Source: Doris montereyensis
Taxonomy: Eukaryota; Mollusca; Gastropoda; Nudibranchia; Dorididae
Length of the DNA: 64,000 nt
Assembly (NCBI GenBank): GCA_037039925.1
Contig: JAXRKP010000609.1
Span: 185,001 to 249,000, forward strand
Reading direction: 5' to 3'
In this document: piece by piece, positions 1 to 14,400 of the stretch
How the letters are laid out: each line of letters opens with the position of its first letter
How positions within the stretch are numbered: position 1 is the first letter of the stretch
The notes under the pieces: generated by a model
The model's database searches: none
Seen by the model: the letters and a program-made list of their open reading frames with translations, nothing else
Told to the model about the DNA's origin: nothing
Program-made: the position numbers and the translations under genes

Positions 1-2395
1 AAGAGAGACCAGCGTAAACTGTAACTATGAAAGATAGATCAGGGTAAATTGTAACTAGCAAAAACAGGTCAGGATAAAGTGTAGTAACTATGAAAGAGGT
101 CAGAATGAACTGTAACTAGGAAAGAGAGATCCGGGTAAACTGGTCAACTGTAACCGTGTGTTCTTCTTTCCTGGGCAGGTTGAGTGTGCCCCTCAACGAC
201 GTGCCTGTGGTGTACGAGTCGGCAACGATTCTCAAGATGGAGTCTGCTACACGTGCCTGCGCTGACTTCCTGTCTCGGCACCTGACTGCCGCCAACTGCT
301 TTGGTGAGTAGTAGACCAGGGCGTGTCCCTGTTTCTTTTCTCTTTGGAATGGGTTTAGGTATGGGGTGGGGCTTGGTCGGGTGGGGATGAAGTGGGTTTT
401 GGTATGGGGTGGGGCTTGGTTGGGTGGGGATGAAGTGGGTTTTGGTATGGGGTGGGGCTTGGTTGGGCGGGGATGAAATGGGTTTTGGTATGGGGTAGGC
501 CTTGGTTGGGTGGGGATGAAATGGGTTTTTGGTATGGGTGGGGCTTGGTTGGGCGGGGATGAAATGGGTTTTGGTATGGGGTGAGGCTTGGTTGGGTGGG
601 GATGAAATGGGTTTTGGTATGGGGTGGGCCTTGGTTGGGTTGGGATGAAATGGGATTAGGTATGGGGTTGGGATGAAATGGGTTTTGGTATGGGATGGGG
701 TTTGGTTGGGCATGAGATGAAATGGTTTTATGTATGGGGTGAGGCTTGGTTGGGTTGAACAAAAGGATTTTTTAATCTCTTACTTTATCTACTTTCCTTT
801 GTATAGGCATTCGCCGGTTCAGCCGAGACAATGAGTTCCGGGCGTCAGTGGATGAATTCATACGCAACAACATGGAGGACATCATGAGCAGCAAGTCGTT
901 CTTTGGCCTGACAGACCTGCAGGTGGGAAGTTGTTGGTATGTACAGGTGGAAGCGGTGGGTTTGTTCAGGTGGAAATGGTGGGTTTGTACAGGTGAAAAT
1001 GGTGGTTGTGTACAGGTGGAAGTGGTGACTTTGTACAGGTGGAAATGGTGGCTTTGTACAGGTGGAAATGGTGGCTTTGTACTGGTGGAAATGGTGGCTT
1101 TGTACAGGTGGAAATGGTGGCTTTGTACTGGTGGAAATGGTGGCTTTGTACAGGTGGGAAGTGGTGGCCTTGTACAAAGGGAAGTGGTGGCTTTGTACAT
1201 GTGGAAGTGGTGGTTGTGTACAGGTTGAAGTGGTGGCTGTGTACACGTGGAAGTTGTGGGTATGTACAGGTGGAAGCGGTGGGTTTGTTCAGGTGGAAGT
1301 GGTGGGTTTGTTCAGGTGGAAGTGGTGGGTTTGTACAGGTGAAAATGGTGACTTTGTACAGGTGGAAGTGGTGGGTTTGTACATGTGGAATTGGTGGGTT
1401 TGTACAGGTGGAAGTGGTGGGTTTGTACATGTGGAATTGGTGGGTTTGTACAGGTGGAAGTGGTGGGTTTGTACAGGTGGAAGTGGTGGGTTTGTACAGG
1501 TGGAAGTGGTGGGTTTGTACAGGTGGAATTGGGGGTTTGTACATGGTAGGTGGTTGTGGTGATGTGTGGGTCTCAAATATTTATCAATTTGCTTATAAAG
1601 ATATTGAATCACTGAAAGTCTCTTTTTGATTAAACCATTTAATGTTATGACATGGAGGGTGTATTTATATTTATCTTCCTCCTCATCCTTCCTAAATTTT
1701 TATCTTTCTTTTCTTGTTTTTATCATTATTGTTAGTTTTACTATTGCATTGTTAATATTACTACTATTAATGTGTTTATTATATTTCTAATTATCACTTT
1801 TATTATCATCATTATTGTTGTTAATGTATTACGGTAATCTTTTCTTTAGTATCAAGTCCATCATCATTATCACCATCACTAGCATCATCATCATTACCAT
1901 CATCATCGTCATCATCACCACCACCATCAACATCATCACCACTGTCATCATTCATTGTCATCATCATCATATCATCATCATTATCATTACTATCGTCTTC
2001 ATCGTATTGTCTTTGTACTTCCTCATCCAGGACTAGATGAATCGATCTCGATGAGTCCATGGAGAGACGGTTGTTTTCCCTGGTCCTTGACTGGGTGAAA
2101 AACAATCTCAACGATTTCAAACCGAAACTGATCGACTCACTGAGCAGGTAAATTTAAGCTAGACAGGAGATGCTTGTAGGGTGTCCCTTCTCACCCCTGT
2201 TGCAAGGTACCAAGTACTACAGTAATATGTGTGTATTGATGTCATCATTCATATAATAGGGTTTTGTCTGTGGTAAAAGAAGTTGAGGATCATTGAATAA
2301 ATATGTTTGCCATCTTGTTGGTCGGTAGCTGTTGCTAATAACACTGCATTGCAATTGGACATGTCTGTCTATCAGTCTATTTGTCCGCCTGTTTC

Positions 2396-2435
<40 letters not shown>

Positions 2436-5400
2436 CTCATCTTTCTCTGCCTCTAAGTGGGCAGTTGGTGGGTGCTACTGGTAAGCTTACTTTCCTCTTT
2501 TCTTTCACTCTTTCAATGTCTTTGATCTTACTTTTTTTTCTTTGATCACCACACATGGTGGACAGGGTAATTGTAAAGGAAGATAAAAAAAATCTCTGTT
2601 TTTCTCTGTGAGAGCAAGTGAAAGTAGTTTCTTTTCTTATAAAAAAAAGTCCCAAAGGAGCAGAGACAAATACAAAAGCATGGACTCAAAAATAAATCTT
2701 AGGCCATCAATATGGAATCCAACCCACGACCTCCTCGCCGGCACCCAATGCCTTGCTATGAAAAGAGAAATCACGCTTATTGTGCTCCTTCATTTCCTCT
2801 TTTCTTCCTTTGCTGTGTTAGACATGACCTTAATTTTTAAAAAACTAAGTGCCGTCTGCTCATTTGGCCGACATCGTGGCTCCTGTTGCATTGAGCACAA
2901 TTTTTTCAACCATTGGCGGGGCTCGAATCGGTTACCTTTTGGTTAAGAGGCCGACACCTTGCCTCTGGACAACAGAGTCCCCCTGCCTCGCCATGAATAA
3001 AAAGAGAGCACACTACCAACCATTGTATTTGTCTTGTCTTTGTTCCTACGAGGCTTTGGTAATATTTCACGTTCTACTCATGGCCTTAGACATTCTTGCT
3101 TGACACTGTTTGGCAGGGCTGCTTAAATCTTAGGCCATCAATATGGAATCCAACCCACAACCTCCTTCGGCACCCAATGCCTTGCTATGAAAAGAGAAAT
3201 CACGCTATTGTGCTTTGTTGTGTTAGACATGACCTTAATAGGTCTCACTTCTTTCCTTTCCTTCCTTTTTTCACTTATCTTTCATCTTGCTGTTTCCTCC
3301 TGATTCACCCTGAGATCACCGCAATGATAAATTTCAAAGAAACAAAGAAACAAACCTCTTGATTCACTCTGAGATCACCGCAATGGCGGACGGGGTAAAT
3401 TGCAAAGGAATAAAAATCACACTGTTTGTCCTCCCTACAATGTAAAGCAATGCATGCAACAACTGTTATCGTATTGTGTTAAAGACAAATGCTTTTTTTT
3501 TTTTTTTTTACACAAGGTGAGTGGAGAGCACACACACATGTTTTGCTTTGTCTTCATTGATCTCACTGTGTTTTCTGTTGGTGGGGTGCCAGGTAAACGT
3601 TCTGTACCTGAATCACGACAACACGCTTTTGGACTGTGCCGATCTTGAGGACACTGTGCTGAGTAGCGATGATGATATGATCAACGACTATAAAAAGATG
3701 GCTGCCGCAGGGTAGGTTTTGTGTGTATTCCGTTATCATGCCTTGTTAGTTTCAAGTTGTTTTTTTTTTGGCCCTTTTTCTTGAACTTGTTAGCTTGGTT
3801 TGGGGGAGGCCTGTGATTTTTTTTGTTTTGTGTTTTTTTGCCTGAAATGTGGTTTTCTGAACTTACAGAGTAAGAACAAGGGGCGTAAATGGACGGCCAG
3901 CCAGTAGCGAGGGACTGAACGCATTCCATAAGTTTTGCCTCAACCCAGAGGAAGCCCTGTCCGTTGCCGCCAGGGAATGGTCCATCATTGCCACACATCG
4001 GACCAGTGGTAATTCTTCTTTTCCGTCTTTGTCTTCTTCCACTGCTACAGCCTGTCACAAAACATTTTTATTTCTTTGGAAGAAGAAGAATAGCAAAAAC
4101 AATCACCACTACCCTAGACCATGAATGATGTGAAGGATTTAAACTGTTTGTTGAGAATATGTTTTGGGGTATTACGTGAGAGTTATGGAAATCACCTTAA
4201 AGTGCTTGTGTGGAAATGTGTATTATGTGAGAGTTATGGAAATCACCTTAAAGTGTTTGTGTGGAAATGTGGATAGAATAAGTTTTGGTATATTACGTGA
4301 GAGTTATGGAACCCACCTTTAAAGTGTTTGTGTGGAAATGTGGCGTGAGAGTTAGGGAACTCACCTTAAAGTGTTTGTGTGGAAATGTGGATAGAATAAG
4401 TTTTGACGTATTATGTGAGATTTATGGAACCCACCTTAAAGTGTTGTGTGGAAATGTGGATAAAATAAGTTTTGACGTATTATGTGAGAGTTAGGAACCC
4501 ACCTTAAAGTGTTTGTGTGGAAATGTGGATAAAATAAGTTTTGACGTATTATGTGAGATTTATGGAACCCACCTTAAAGTTTTTTGTGTGGAAATGTGTA
4601 TTATATGAGAGTTATGGAACCTACCTTAAAGTGCTTGTGTGGAAATGTGGAAAGAATAAGTTTTTTTGTGTGTGGATATTTAGTTTTTGACTATAACACC
4701 ATTTCAAGCCTGAAATTTCGTGGATTTCACAAATGAAACATGTTTTGTTGTGTTTGTTTTATTATGCATTACATAGGGTCTGTAATGTAGGTTAAAAAAA
4801 GAAGAAGTGAAATTAAGGTGCATATTTATAGAAAACGATGTGCCTTCATTGTAGCATAAATAAATATATAAATACTTTTGATGGTTATGTGTCAATGTTC
4901 AGGAACTAAGATAATATTAGTCAGTTCTAGAGTGTGATGATAATAATTATAGTCTGTCTTACTTACATCCACCCCTTGGTTAGCCGATAGAAACCTACAG
5001 CATAAAAAAAATATATTGGAAGGCCAAGGAAATGACTGGAAGCAACAATGAACAATGTGGTGGATCATCTATATAACCGACGGCAAAGTCTAAGCCCTTT
5101 TTTTTATATATAGGTTTTGAGAAAATCAAAGAAAAATATGCTGCGATTTTAATCTGTTTTCACAGACATACACAGTGTGCAAGTGTCAAAAGCTAAACTC
5201 AATAGGGATACACGGATTGCTCATATGGTTATTATATGGGTTTCTATTGGTTCTTGTGCCACGGAATCCTAACTAGACAAAGCATTGGGGCTTCCTGATG
5301 TTAAAAAAGCGGGGAAAAAAGGGTGTTACTAGATTTAGACTTACACGGTTTACGACTTTCATCTTTTGATATATTAATGGCACAGCTTCATAATGTACAA

Positions 5401-8400
5401 GATTTGTAACACATTTGTTGTGTTGAAAATTTTCATTTTCATAATGTTGTTGCCTGGACTACATCTTAACGATTTTGTTACCCATTGACGGAACATTGAT
5501 ATTGGCTATTAATGGAAAGTAAGTTATTGTAAAGGTAGGCAACTAATGGTAGCACAAAGTTACATGGTAGGGGCTACTAATGTAACACAAAGTTATTGTA
5601 AAGGTAGGCAGTGGGCTACTAATGAACACAAAGTTATGTAAAGGTAGGCATTGGGCTATTAATGGAACACAAAGTTATTTTAAATGTAGGCATTGGGCTA
5701 TTAATGGAACACAAAGTTATTGTAAAGGTAGGCATTGGGCTATTAATGGAACACAAAGTTATTGTAAAAGGCTATAATGGGTTATTGTAGGTAGACAATG
5801 GGCAACTAATGGAACACAAAGTTATTGTAAAGGTAGGCATTGGGCTACTAATGTAACACAAAGTTATTGTAAAGGTAGGCATTGGGCTATTAATGGAACA
5901 CAAAGTTATTGTAAAGGTAGGCAGTGGGCTACTAATGGAACACAAAGTTATTGTAAAGGTAGACAATGGGCTACTAATGGAACACAAAGTTATTGTAAAG
6001 GTAGGCAGTGGGCTACTAATGGAACACAAAGTTATTGTAAAGGTAGGGACCGTTGGCTTTTAATGGATAGTAAAGTTATTATAAAGGTAGGACCGTTGGC
6101 TATTAATGGATAGTGAAGTTATTGTAAAGGTAGGACCTTTGGCTATTAATGGATAGTGAAGTTATTATAAATAGGAGCTGGCTATTAATGGATAGTAGTT
6201 ATTGCAAAGGTAGGACCTTTGGCTATTAATGGATAGAAAGTTATTGTAAAGGTAGGACCTTTGGCTATTAATGGATAGTGAAGTTATTTTAAGGTAGGCA
6301 GTGGGCTTCTACAACTAATGAATCCTAGACTTGTTCCCGTTTGTTCTTTTACATCTGACTTTCATCTTCTATCTTTTTAAATTTCCCTTGAGATCACTGT
6401 CTACGGCAAAGGAGTATCATTCTATTGAATGAACCAAAGATTCTTTTATACGTATGAATATATATATTATGTTTTTATGTATCCTATATTGAAGTGAGGC
6501 ACGTACTTCTACAAATTTGTATGTACTAGACAAACAGATTTTCTTACGGTAAATGAACATACAACTTACGTACCACGGATGAATATAAAAATTTATAGAT
6601 GATAAATTAATATACAAGCTTATATACAGTAGATGAACATACAAACTTACATACAGTAGATGAACATACAAACATACATACAATAGATCAACCTACAAAC
6701 TTACATACAATAGATCAACATACAAACTTACATATAGTAAATCAACATACAAACATACATACAATAGATCAACATACAAACTTACATACAGGAAATCAAT
6801 ATACAAACTTACATACGGTTGATCAACATAAAACTTACAATAGATCAACATACAAGTAGAAGAACATTACAAACTTACATTTGGTAGAAGAACATACAAA
6901 CTTACATACGGTAGAAGAACATACAAACTTACATACGATAGAAGAACATACAAACTTACACACGGTAGAAGAACATACAAACTTACACATGCTAGAAGAA
7001 CATACAAACTTACACACGGTAGAAGAACATTACAAAGTTACATATGGTAGGTCAACATACAACTTACATACGGTAGAAGAACATACAAACTTACATACAG
7101 TAGAAGAACATTACAAACTTGCAAATATGGCAGAAGAACATACAAACTTACTTATGGTAGATGAAAACTTATATACAATAGATTAGCATACAAACTTACA
7201 TACGGTAGATCAACATACAAACTTACATACGGTAGAAGAATATACAAACTTACATACAATAAATCAACATACAAACTTACAAGCGGTAGAAAAACATACA
7301 AACTTACATACGGTAGAAGAACATAAAACTTACAAGCGATAGAAGAACATACAAACTTACATACGGTAGAAAAACATACAAACTTACATACATTCAACGG
7401 ACATACAGGTTTTCTACATTAAGTGTGAATCTACAAACTTACACATATGGTAGATGAAACTTACCGCGAAACGGAGCGACATGTTAAGAAATAACTTTTT
7501 TTTTAAAAGACAAGACTTTGCAAGTTTAAGGGGATGTGTAGGCAGGATTGAAATGTGACATCAAAACCTGTAGCTGGGATTGAAATGTCATATTAAAACC
7601 TGTGGCTGGAATTGCAATGTCTTGTCTTATGAATATCTGTAATTGGGATTTAACTGTTACATTAATACCTGTGACTTTGGATATAAATGTGACAAAAATC
7701 TGTGACTAGGATTGAATTGTTACATTAATACCTGTGACTAGGATTGAATTGTTACATTAATACCTGTAGCTGGGATTGAATTGTTACATTAATACCTGTA
7801 GCTGGGATTGAATTGTTACATTAATACCTGTAAAATGCTGGATTAAAATGTTACATTAATACCTGTAGCTAGAATTGAAATGTTACATTAATACCTGTAG
7901 CTGGGATTGAATTGTTACATTAATACCTGTAGCTGGGATTGAAATGTTACATTAATACCTGTAGCTGGGATTGAAATGTTACATTAATATCTGTAGCTGG
8001 GATTGAATTGTTACATTAATACCTGTGACTGGGATTGAAATGTTACATTAATACCAGGGATTGAAATGTTACATTAATACCTGTAGGATTAAATTATTAC
8101 ATTAATACCTGTGACTGGGATTGAAATGTTACATTAATACCTGTAGCTGAGATTGAAATGTTACATTAATACCTGTAGCTGGGATTGAAATATCACATTT
8201 AAACCTGTGGCTAGGATTGAAATGTCACAGTAAAACCCGCGGGCTGGTATTGAAATATCCGATTAATACCTGTTGTCGGATTGAACTGTCCCATTAAAAG
8301 CCGTGGAATCAGAAGTAATGGTGGCCGTGTATCAACAGACACTGAGCATTTGACTTTCGTTTTACATAGCTGCCAACCAGTACGTAATAACGTATTTATC

Positions 8401-11400
8401 TTTGACTTTGAATCCGTAAGTCTGTATTTACCTTGAAAAGTACGTGTAGAGGGTTAACTGTATTTTGTTTGTATAGAAAACCGAAGTTGACGGCAGAGAT
8501 TCAGAAAGAGAGAGGGTAAAGTCTGGAGACACCATTCCGAAGTTTACAAAACAACTGTTGCACTTCACCAGAAAGGCCAGTGATTGGCAGACTTTTTGTT
8601 TTATTTACCGTAGGGTATCATTTCAAGTTGATTGATAAAAACATTTCTGTAATATTATGGGCTTTTTTTGTACAGTTAGAATTAGTTGATACAGTAAGAG
8701 TACATTTTTTTCGATTTGAAAAGTTGGCAGCTATGATTTTATTTGCTTATTAAAAAAAATTTTTTTTCATGGTAAAGGATTAGACCTGCAGTGTTCATCT
8801 GTTGCAATATTTTCGGGTTCGTTTATGAATATTTTGTCTACGACCTCATTTACTCGCAATAATGTAATGATTCCATGTTTTTATGATTACAGAATATTGC
8901 TGTGTGTATCATGTTGCAGTATTGCCGTGTGTGTGTGTTGTATTGCTGTGTGTATGTTGTATTATTGCTGTGCGTGTGTGTGTGTTGTAGAATTGCCATG
9001 TGTGTGTATGTTGAATTGCTGTGTGTGTATGTTGTAGTATTGCTGTGTGTATGTTGTATTATTGCTGTGTGTATGTTGTATTATTGCTGTGCGTGTGTGT
9101 GTGTTGTAGAATTGCCATGTGTGTGTATGTTTAGTATTGCTGTGTGTGTATGTTGTAGTATTTCTGTGTGTATTTATGCTTGTGTCACTCGTGCTTTCCA
9201 CAGAAAATGCCTACCTGGCCATTGCTGTGTTGGACGGACAGCTGATGGCCGTCCCGGTCCATGTCAGACCGCAGCTCGTGGGAACTGCCGACAGCAACGG
9301 GAGAACTCAGCGCCCAGACTCCCCTTCCACCAACAGCCAGAACGGCTTCGCTTACACGCCAGTCCCATTCCACGCAAGACGTCCATTGTACCCCCCTGCA
9401 GTGGATGAAAACCGCGCTGCGCCATGGGAGCCGTGGTCTTGGACAAAGAGCTGATTGTTTGTGGTCAGTGGCTCTTGTTTGTTTGTCTTCATTGGACGGA
9501 GTGACCGTAGCTTAGAGAATGTGGCTAAAAGATGGAAACAGCTGTCTGTACACAGCTTTTTTATGTAATAGATTTCAAATAGCTGTCTGGAACAGCATTT
9601 TTTATGTAGCTGAAATATCTGTCTGAAACAGCATTTTTTATGTAATTGAATCCCCTGAAATAGCTGTCTGGAACAGCATTTTTATGTAATAGAAGTCCCC
9701 TCAAAATAACTGTTTTTTTATGTAATAGAAGTCTCAAATAGCTGTCTGTAATTAGCTGACTCAAAACTGTCTGACTTTTTTATGTAATAGAATTGAAGTA
9801 ACCCCTCATATAACTGTCTGTAACAGCATTTTTATATGTAACAGAAGTCCCTCAAAATAGCTGTCTGTGACAGTTTTTTAATGTTATAACTGTCTGAAGC
9901 ATTTTTACCCTCAAATAGCTGTCTGTGACAGTTTTTTAATGTTATAGAAGTACCCTCAAATAGCTGTCTGAAAGGGCTTTTTATGTAATAGAAGTCCTCT
10001 CAAATAGCTGACTGAAATGGCTTTTGTATGTAATAGAAGTCCCCTCAAATAGCTGAAGTGAAATGGCTTTTGTATGTAATAGAGGTCCCTCAAATAGCCG
10101 AAATGGCTTTTTTTATGTAATAGAGGTCCCTCAAATAGCCGACTGAAGTGGCTTTTTTATGTAATAGAGGTCCACTCAAATAGCCGACTGAAATGGCTTT
10201 TTTATGTAATAGAGGTCTCCTCAAATAGCCAACTGAAGTGGCTTTTTTATATAATAGAGGTCCCCTCAAATAGCCGACTGAAATGGCTTTTTTATGTAAT
10301 AGAGGTCCATTCAAATAGCCAACTGAAGTGGCTTTTTATGTAATAGAGGTCCCCTCAAATAGCCGACTGAAATGGCCTTTTTTATGTAATAGAGGTCCCC
10401 TCAAATAGTCGACTGAAATGACTTTTTTATGTAATAGAAGACCCCCTCAAATAGCCGTCTGAAATGGCTTTTTTTATGTAGTAGAACTCACTTCAAATAG
10501 CTGGCTAAATATATGAAAATGTCATGTTGATGTGGGTGCCAAGTTCATGATAGTCAGTGTTCCTTTGTATGATGATTCAAAATGGTCTGTCTGTTTGTCC
10601 CCTCTGCAGGTGGATATGACCGGGGTGAGTGCCTGAACAATGTAGAGGCGTTCAACCTGAAGGAGAACAAATGGCGTGAGCTGGCTCCCATGAGTGCCAC
10701 AAGAGGGCGCTTTGGGGCAGCAGTTGTGGATGGCTGCGTGTACACCTGTGGTGGCTCTGATGGCCACAGAGAGCTGGCCTGCGTTGAGAAGTTCGACCCA
10801 TCTGCCAGCAAGTGGACGCCAGTACAACATGCTTAAGGAGAGATCCTCACACGGTGGGTTTTGTGCAGTCAAATTAAAAGAAGAATAACACCCTTTTGAA
10901 TAGGTCTTGTTGTTGTTACTGATTCAATGCCATGTAGCGGTGTCTGTAGGTATTTTCCATCTGTTGCAGGGCTCCGTGAATAGTGTTCCAAGTATCAGGT
11001 TTCTCAGGAAATAGTGTTTCGCGTACGTCTTTCAGTTTGTGACATTAAAAAAGTTGATGGGTCACAGTTTCATTGGGGGTGGTCACAAAAGGGCACACTG
11101 GGGCATGTTCAGGTTTTATTTTGTTTAGATGGATGTTTAGCTGAATGTACATTAGATAAGATAAGATAGGATAGATAATTTTATTGATGTCAATGAGAAA
11201 GTTGACTTGGGTCACATGATGCAATTTTACAAAATTACGAAAACAAAGTTCTGCTTAAAGAATCATCACCTGTTTAGGCACCTAAGAAGGGATCAAAGAA
11301 ATTTTCCGAAAGATCATTTGCTCATTTTGCCCCATCTATTTGGAATGATCTCCCCTTTTTCCCCGTCAAATGTCAGCCGACCTACCTTCAAAAAGCACTT

Positions 11401-14400
11401 TTAAACCCATTCATTTGATTAGAACATTCTTGCTGAATTATCGTTCTTACCGATATGATTTGTATTAATGTGTATATGATAAATGTAAATGTATATGTAT
11501 ATGTATATGGTGGGTGGTTGGCGAGGGGTGCTGGTAGGTCTTACTTCTTTTCCTTCACCCTTTCACTTATCCTTTCATCTTGCTGTGTCCTCTTAATTCA
11601 CCCTGAGATCGCCGCAGATGGTGGACGGGGTAAATTGCAATTAAACAAATTTATATATGTTTTTATATCACCATTTTCTCACTGTGATTGTAATGCGCCT
11701 AGAGATTTATTGCATAAGGGAGTAGGTGCAATAGAAATGATCTACATTATTATTATTTGAATATAACTAGAATAGGTATATAGAGAGGAGTGAAGAATGG
11801 AAAAATTCACTCGATTGTAGACAGGTGTGATGTCACCCTGTTGATTAGATTATGAAATAAAGGATAATGACTCGCAATTCTAGGGAAATGTTTGTGCTTC
11901 ATTTTGCTGATTTCTTATTTCTTTTGACAGGCGTGGCCACATTGAATGGAAGGTTGTATTGCATCGGCGGATGTGAGGTCAGAGGAGCGTCTCATCCTGT
12001 GAAGTCTACGACCCGGCCATCAACAAGTGGTCTAGCATTGCTCCTCTTAATGTTGGTACGACTTAGCCTTGGCCTAAGTGTAACCCTTCTCTCAATCCCT
12101 AGAGACCAGAGGCTCTTAACGCTTATGTGTGTCTTCTTGGCCTTAAAGAAAAGAAAGCCATGAGGTCTGTCCCTTTGTAAGAGGTTGATAAAAAGAAAGA
12201 AAGAAAAGAAAAAGAAAGAAAGAAGGAAAAAGTATTGGGGTGAAGTTATTTAATAGTGCTCAATAAGCGGTAGGACCGAAAGGTGACTGACTGGTCAGCT
12301 GGTTGATGGAAGCCGGTTCCTGTCCCATCCATGGCAATTTGAATTGGTTGGTTGGTGAGCTTCCTCCAGGTAGATAGATAGATAGACAACAGGTGTTGTG
12401 TGTTCCAAAAATGTGACCATATTTGTCCCGGTGTTGTGATGTGATCACCAAAATCAGTGTTGTTGTAAAACACATTTTAAAAAATAATAAAATTACACGC
12501 CGTGGTGGTTTAAGATGTGACCGACCCCTCCCGCCCCCTCTCAGTCTTATTTCCGTCTGCCCTTTTTTTCCCAGAATTGTAATTAACTTTACTGATTTCA
12601 AGTTTTGAATAGTGTTAAAAAGGGAAGGGAAGAGAAATGATATGAAGAAGAGGTGTAATAAAATTGAGAAAATCAGACAGGCTGGGGAAGCGGGCCGGAA
12701 AAGTTGTGTGGAATGTCTGACAGCCAGAGAGCCATGCACTGATGAGAGACTGACATCTTGTCGAATTAAGATCGAGGAAGGCAGAGGAGGAGATGATGGA
12801 GGAAGAAGATGAATTGACCTTGTCAACATCTGCCGTGGGAGAAAATTAATGACTGGATGAAAAGATAGATGCGACGGTAAGAAAGACATGATGATGATGG
12901 GTTTGACATTTACGTTTACGTAGATTATTATTATGTACCAGTTGTATATATTTACGTAGGTTATTATTATGTACCAGTTGTATATATTTACGTAAGTTAT
13001 TATTATGTATCAGTTGTATATATTTACGTGTTATTATTATGTACCAGTTGTATATATTTACGTAAGTTATTATTATGTACCAGTTGTATATATTTACGTA
13101 GGTTATTATTATGTACCAGTTGTATGTGAAGGTTTCCATCACAAAACACAATATACACCAAAACCAAAATTTCAATAAAATTGATCTTTGCAGTATACAA
13201 CATCTCATTTATTTATTTTAATTATGCAGGTAATTTCAAAGCTAGAAATGTATTTCTAAGCTCAGTGTTGCTGAAGATGATCTTTTTTAACTAAAGGATG
13301 AGAACTTTCTATTGCTTTAATATTTTCTTGATATATAGCATTTTGTGAAGTGTACATATGATAGAAATAAAGCATTTTGTGAAGGAAAGTGAAATTAAGG
13401 AGATGATTATTCTAAGAAAAGTACATATATCTGATTGAAGTCGTTGTCATTGTTGAACATCCTATATGTCCATAACTCATTAACCCTTTTAGTTGCTTAA
13501 ACCTGACAAAACACCACACACATAAAACCCCCGCTGAAAGTTCAAAGCTAAGAAACCGACAAGACACACCTCTTGTTTTGTTGGCTCTAATTGGTCATAT
13601 AAATGATGCCATTGTTCTAAATTTAGAATAGAATACAAGATTAAAGGTCTGGGTAGCTTCACGTGACCAACTGACGGTAGTGGCGAAACTGCAGACCGAT
13701 CCGCATTCTTTTGTAACAATCAGCTGGCAAGAAGTCAGAAAATGTAAACAAATTGGGCTGCTATAGTGGAGAGGAAGTTGAACGACATAGCAAGATGGCC
13801 ACCGCTTAATGTACACGCTAAAGGGTTAAGATAACTGTTGTTCATCGGACAAAATCAGGAACTTGAGAAACACGTTTATGTTTTGTTTTTTGTTTCGAGC
13901 CATTTGGATATATGGCGTTTATGATGGAACCTTCACGTCTTGAACATAGGGTCACCGTATGTCATTACTACATATATAATATGGCTATTTTATATTGTTT
14001 TGTTTCATACGTATTATGTCATTTATTATGTATAATATATAATAGGGTAGTTGCCGAGGCAGTTTTTTGTCCAAATAGAGGATTGTAATAGAAGGCACAT
14101 TACTGCCTGTTTGTAAGATTTGTTTAATGTTAACACGTGTGTGCTATAGTTATCTGTGATTCTACCATGCCATGAATGATTTAGATAAGAAATTTGAGTC
14201 TTGATTTGTCATAAGGTAAGGCTAGATAAGGACACCATTTAAAAGAAACTAACCCCCCCAAAAAAAATCCCCCAACGAAACACCACCATCTTCCGATTTT
14301 GCTACATACATTTATGGTCTTTGAGAATTTCTGTGATATATTATCAAGGCCTGTGTCGTTTTTTTAGGGAGAAGGAATTGTTTTGAATTCTCATGGTGTC

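Larger units (their letters stand above)
10863..11930 (+). other. Intron with LINE 3' end and SINE-like tail
   Basis: Holds the LINE fragment and the CCCTGAGATC-family piece listed separately, plus AT-rich sequence (10890-11200). No other exon is seen. Confidence 0.6.

Noticed and set aside
923..1629. Trp/Gly/Val-rich open frames through several frames
   Set aside because: Artefact of the 23-bp intronic array beginning at the exon donor.
6590..8300. CRISPR-like regular repeats
   Set aside because: Units are contiguous with no unique spacers, and the DNA is clearly eukaryotic intron; these are minisatellites.
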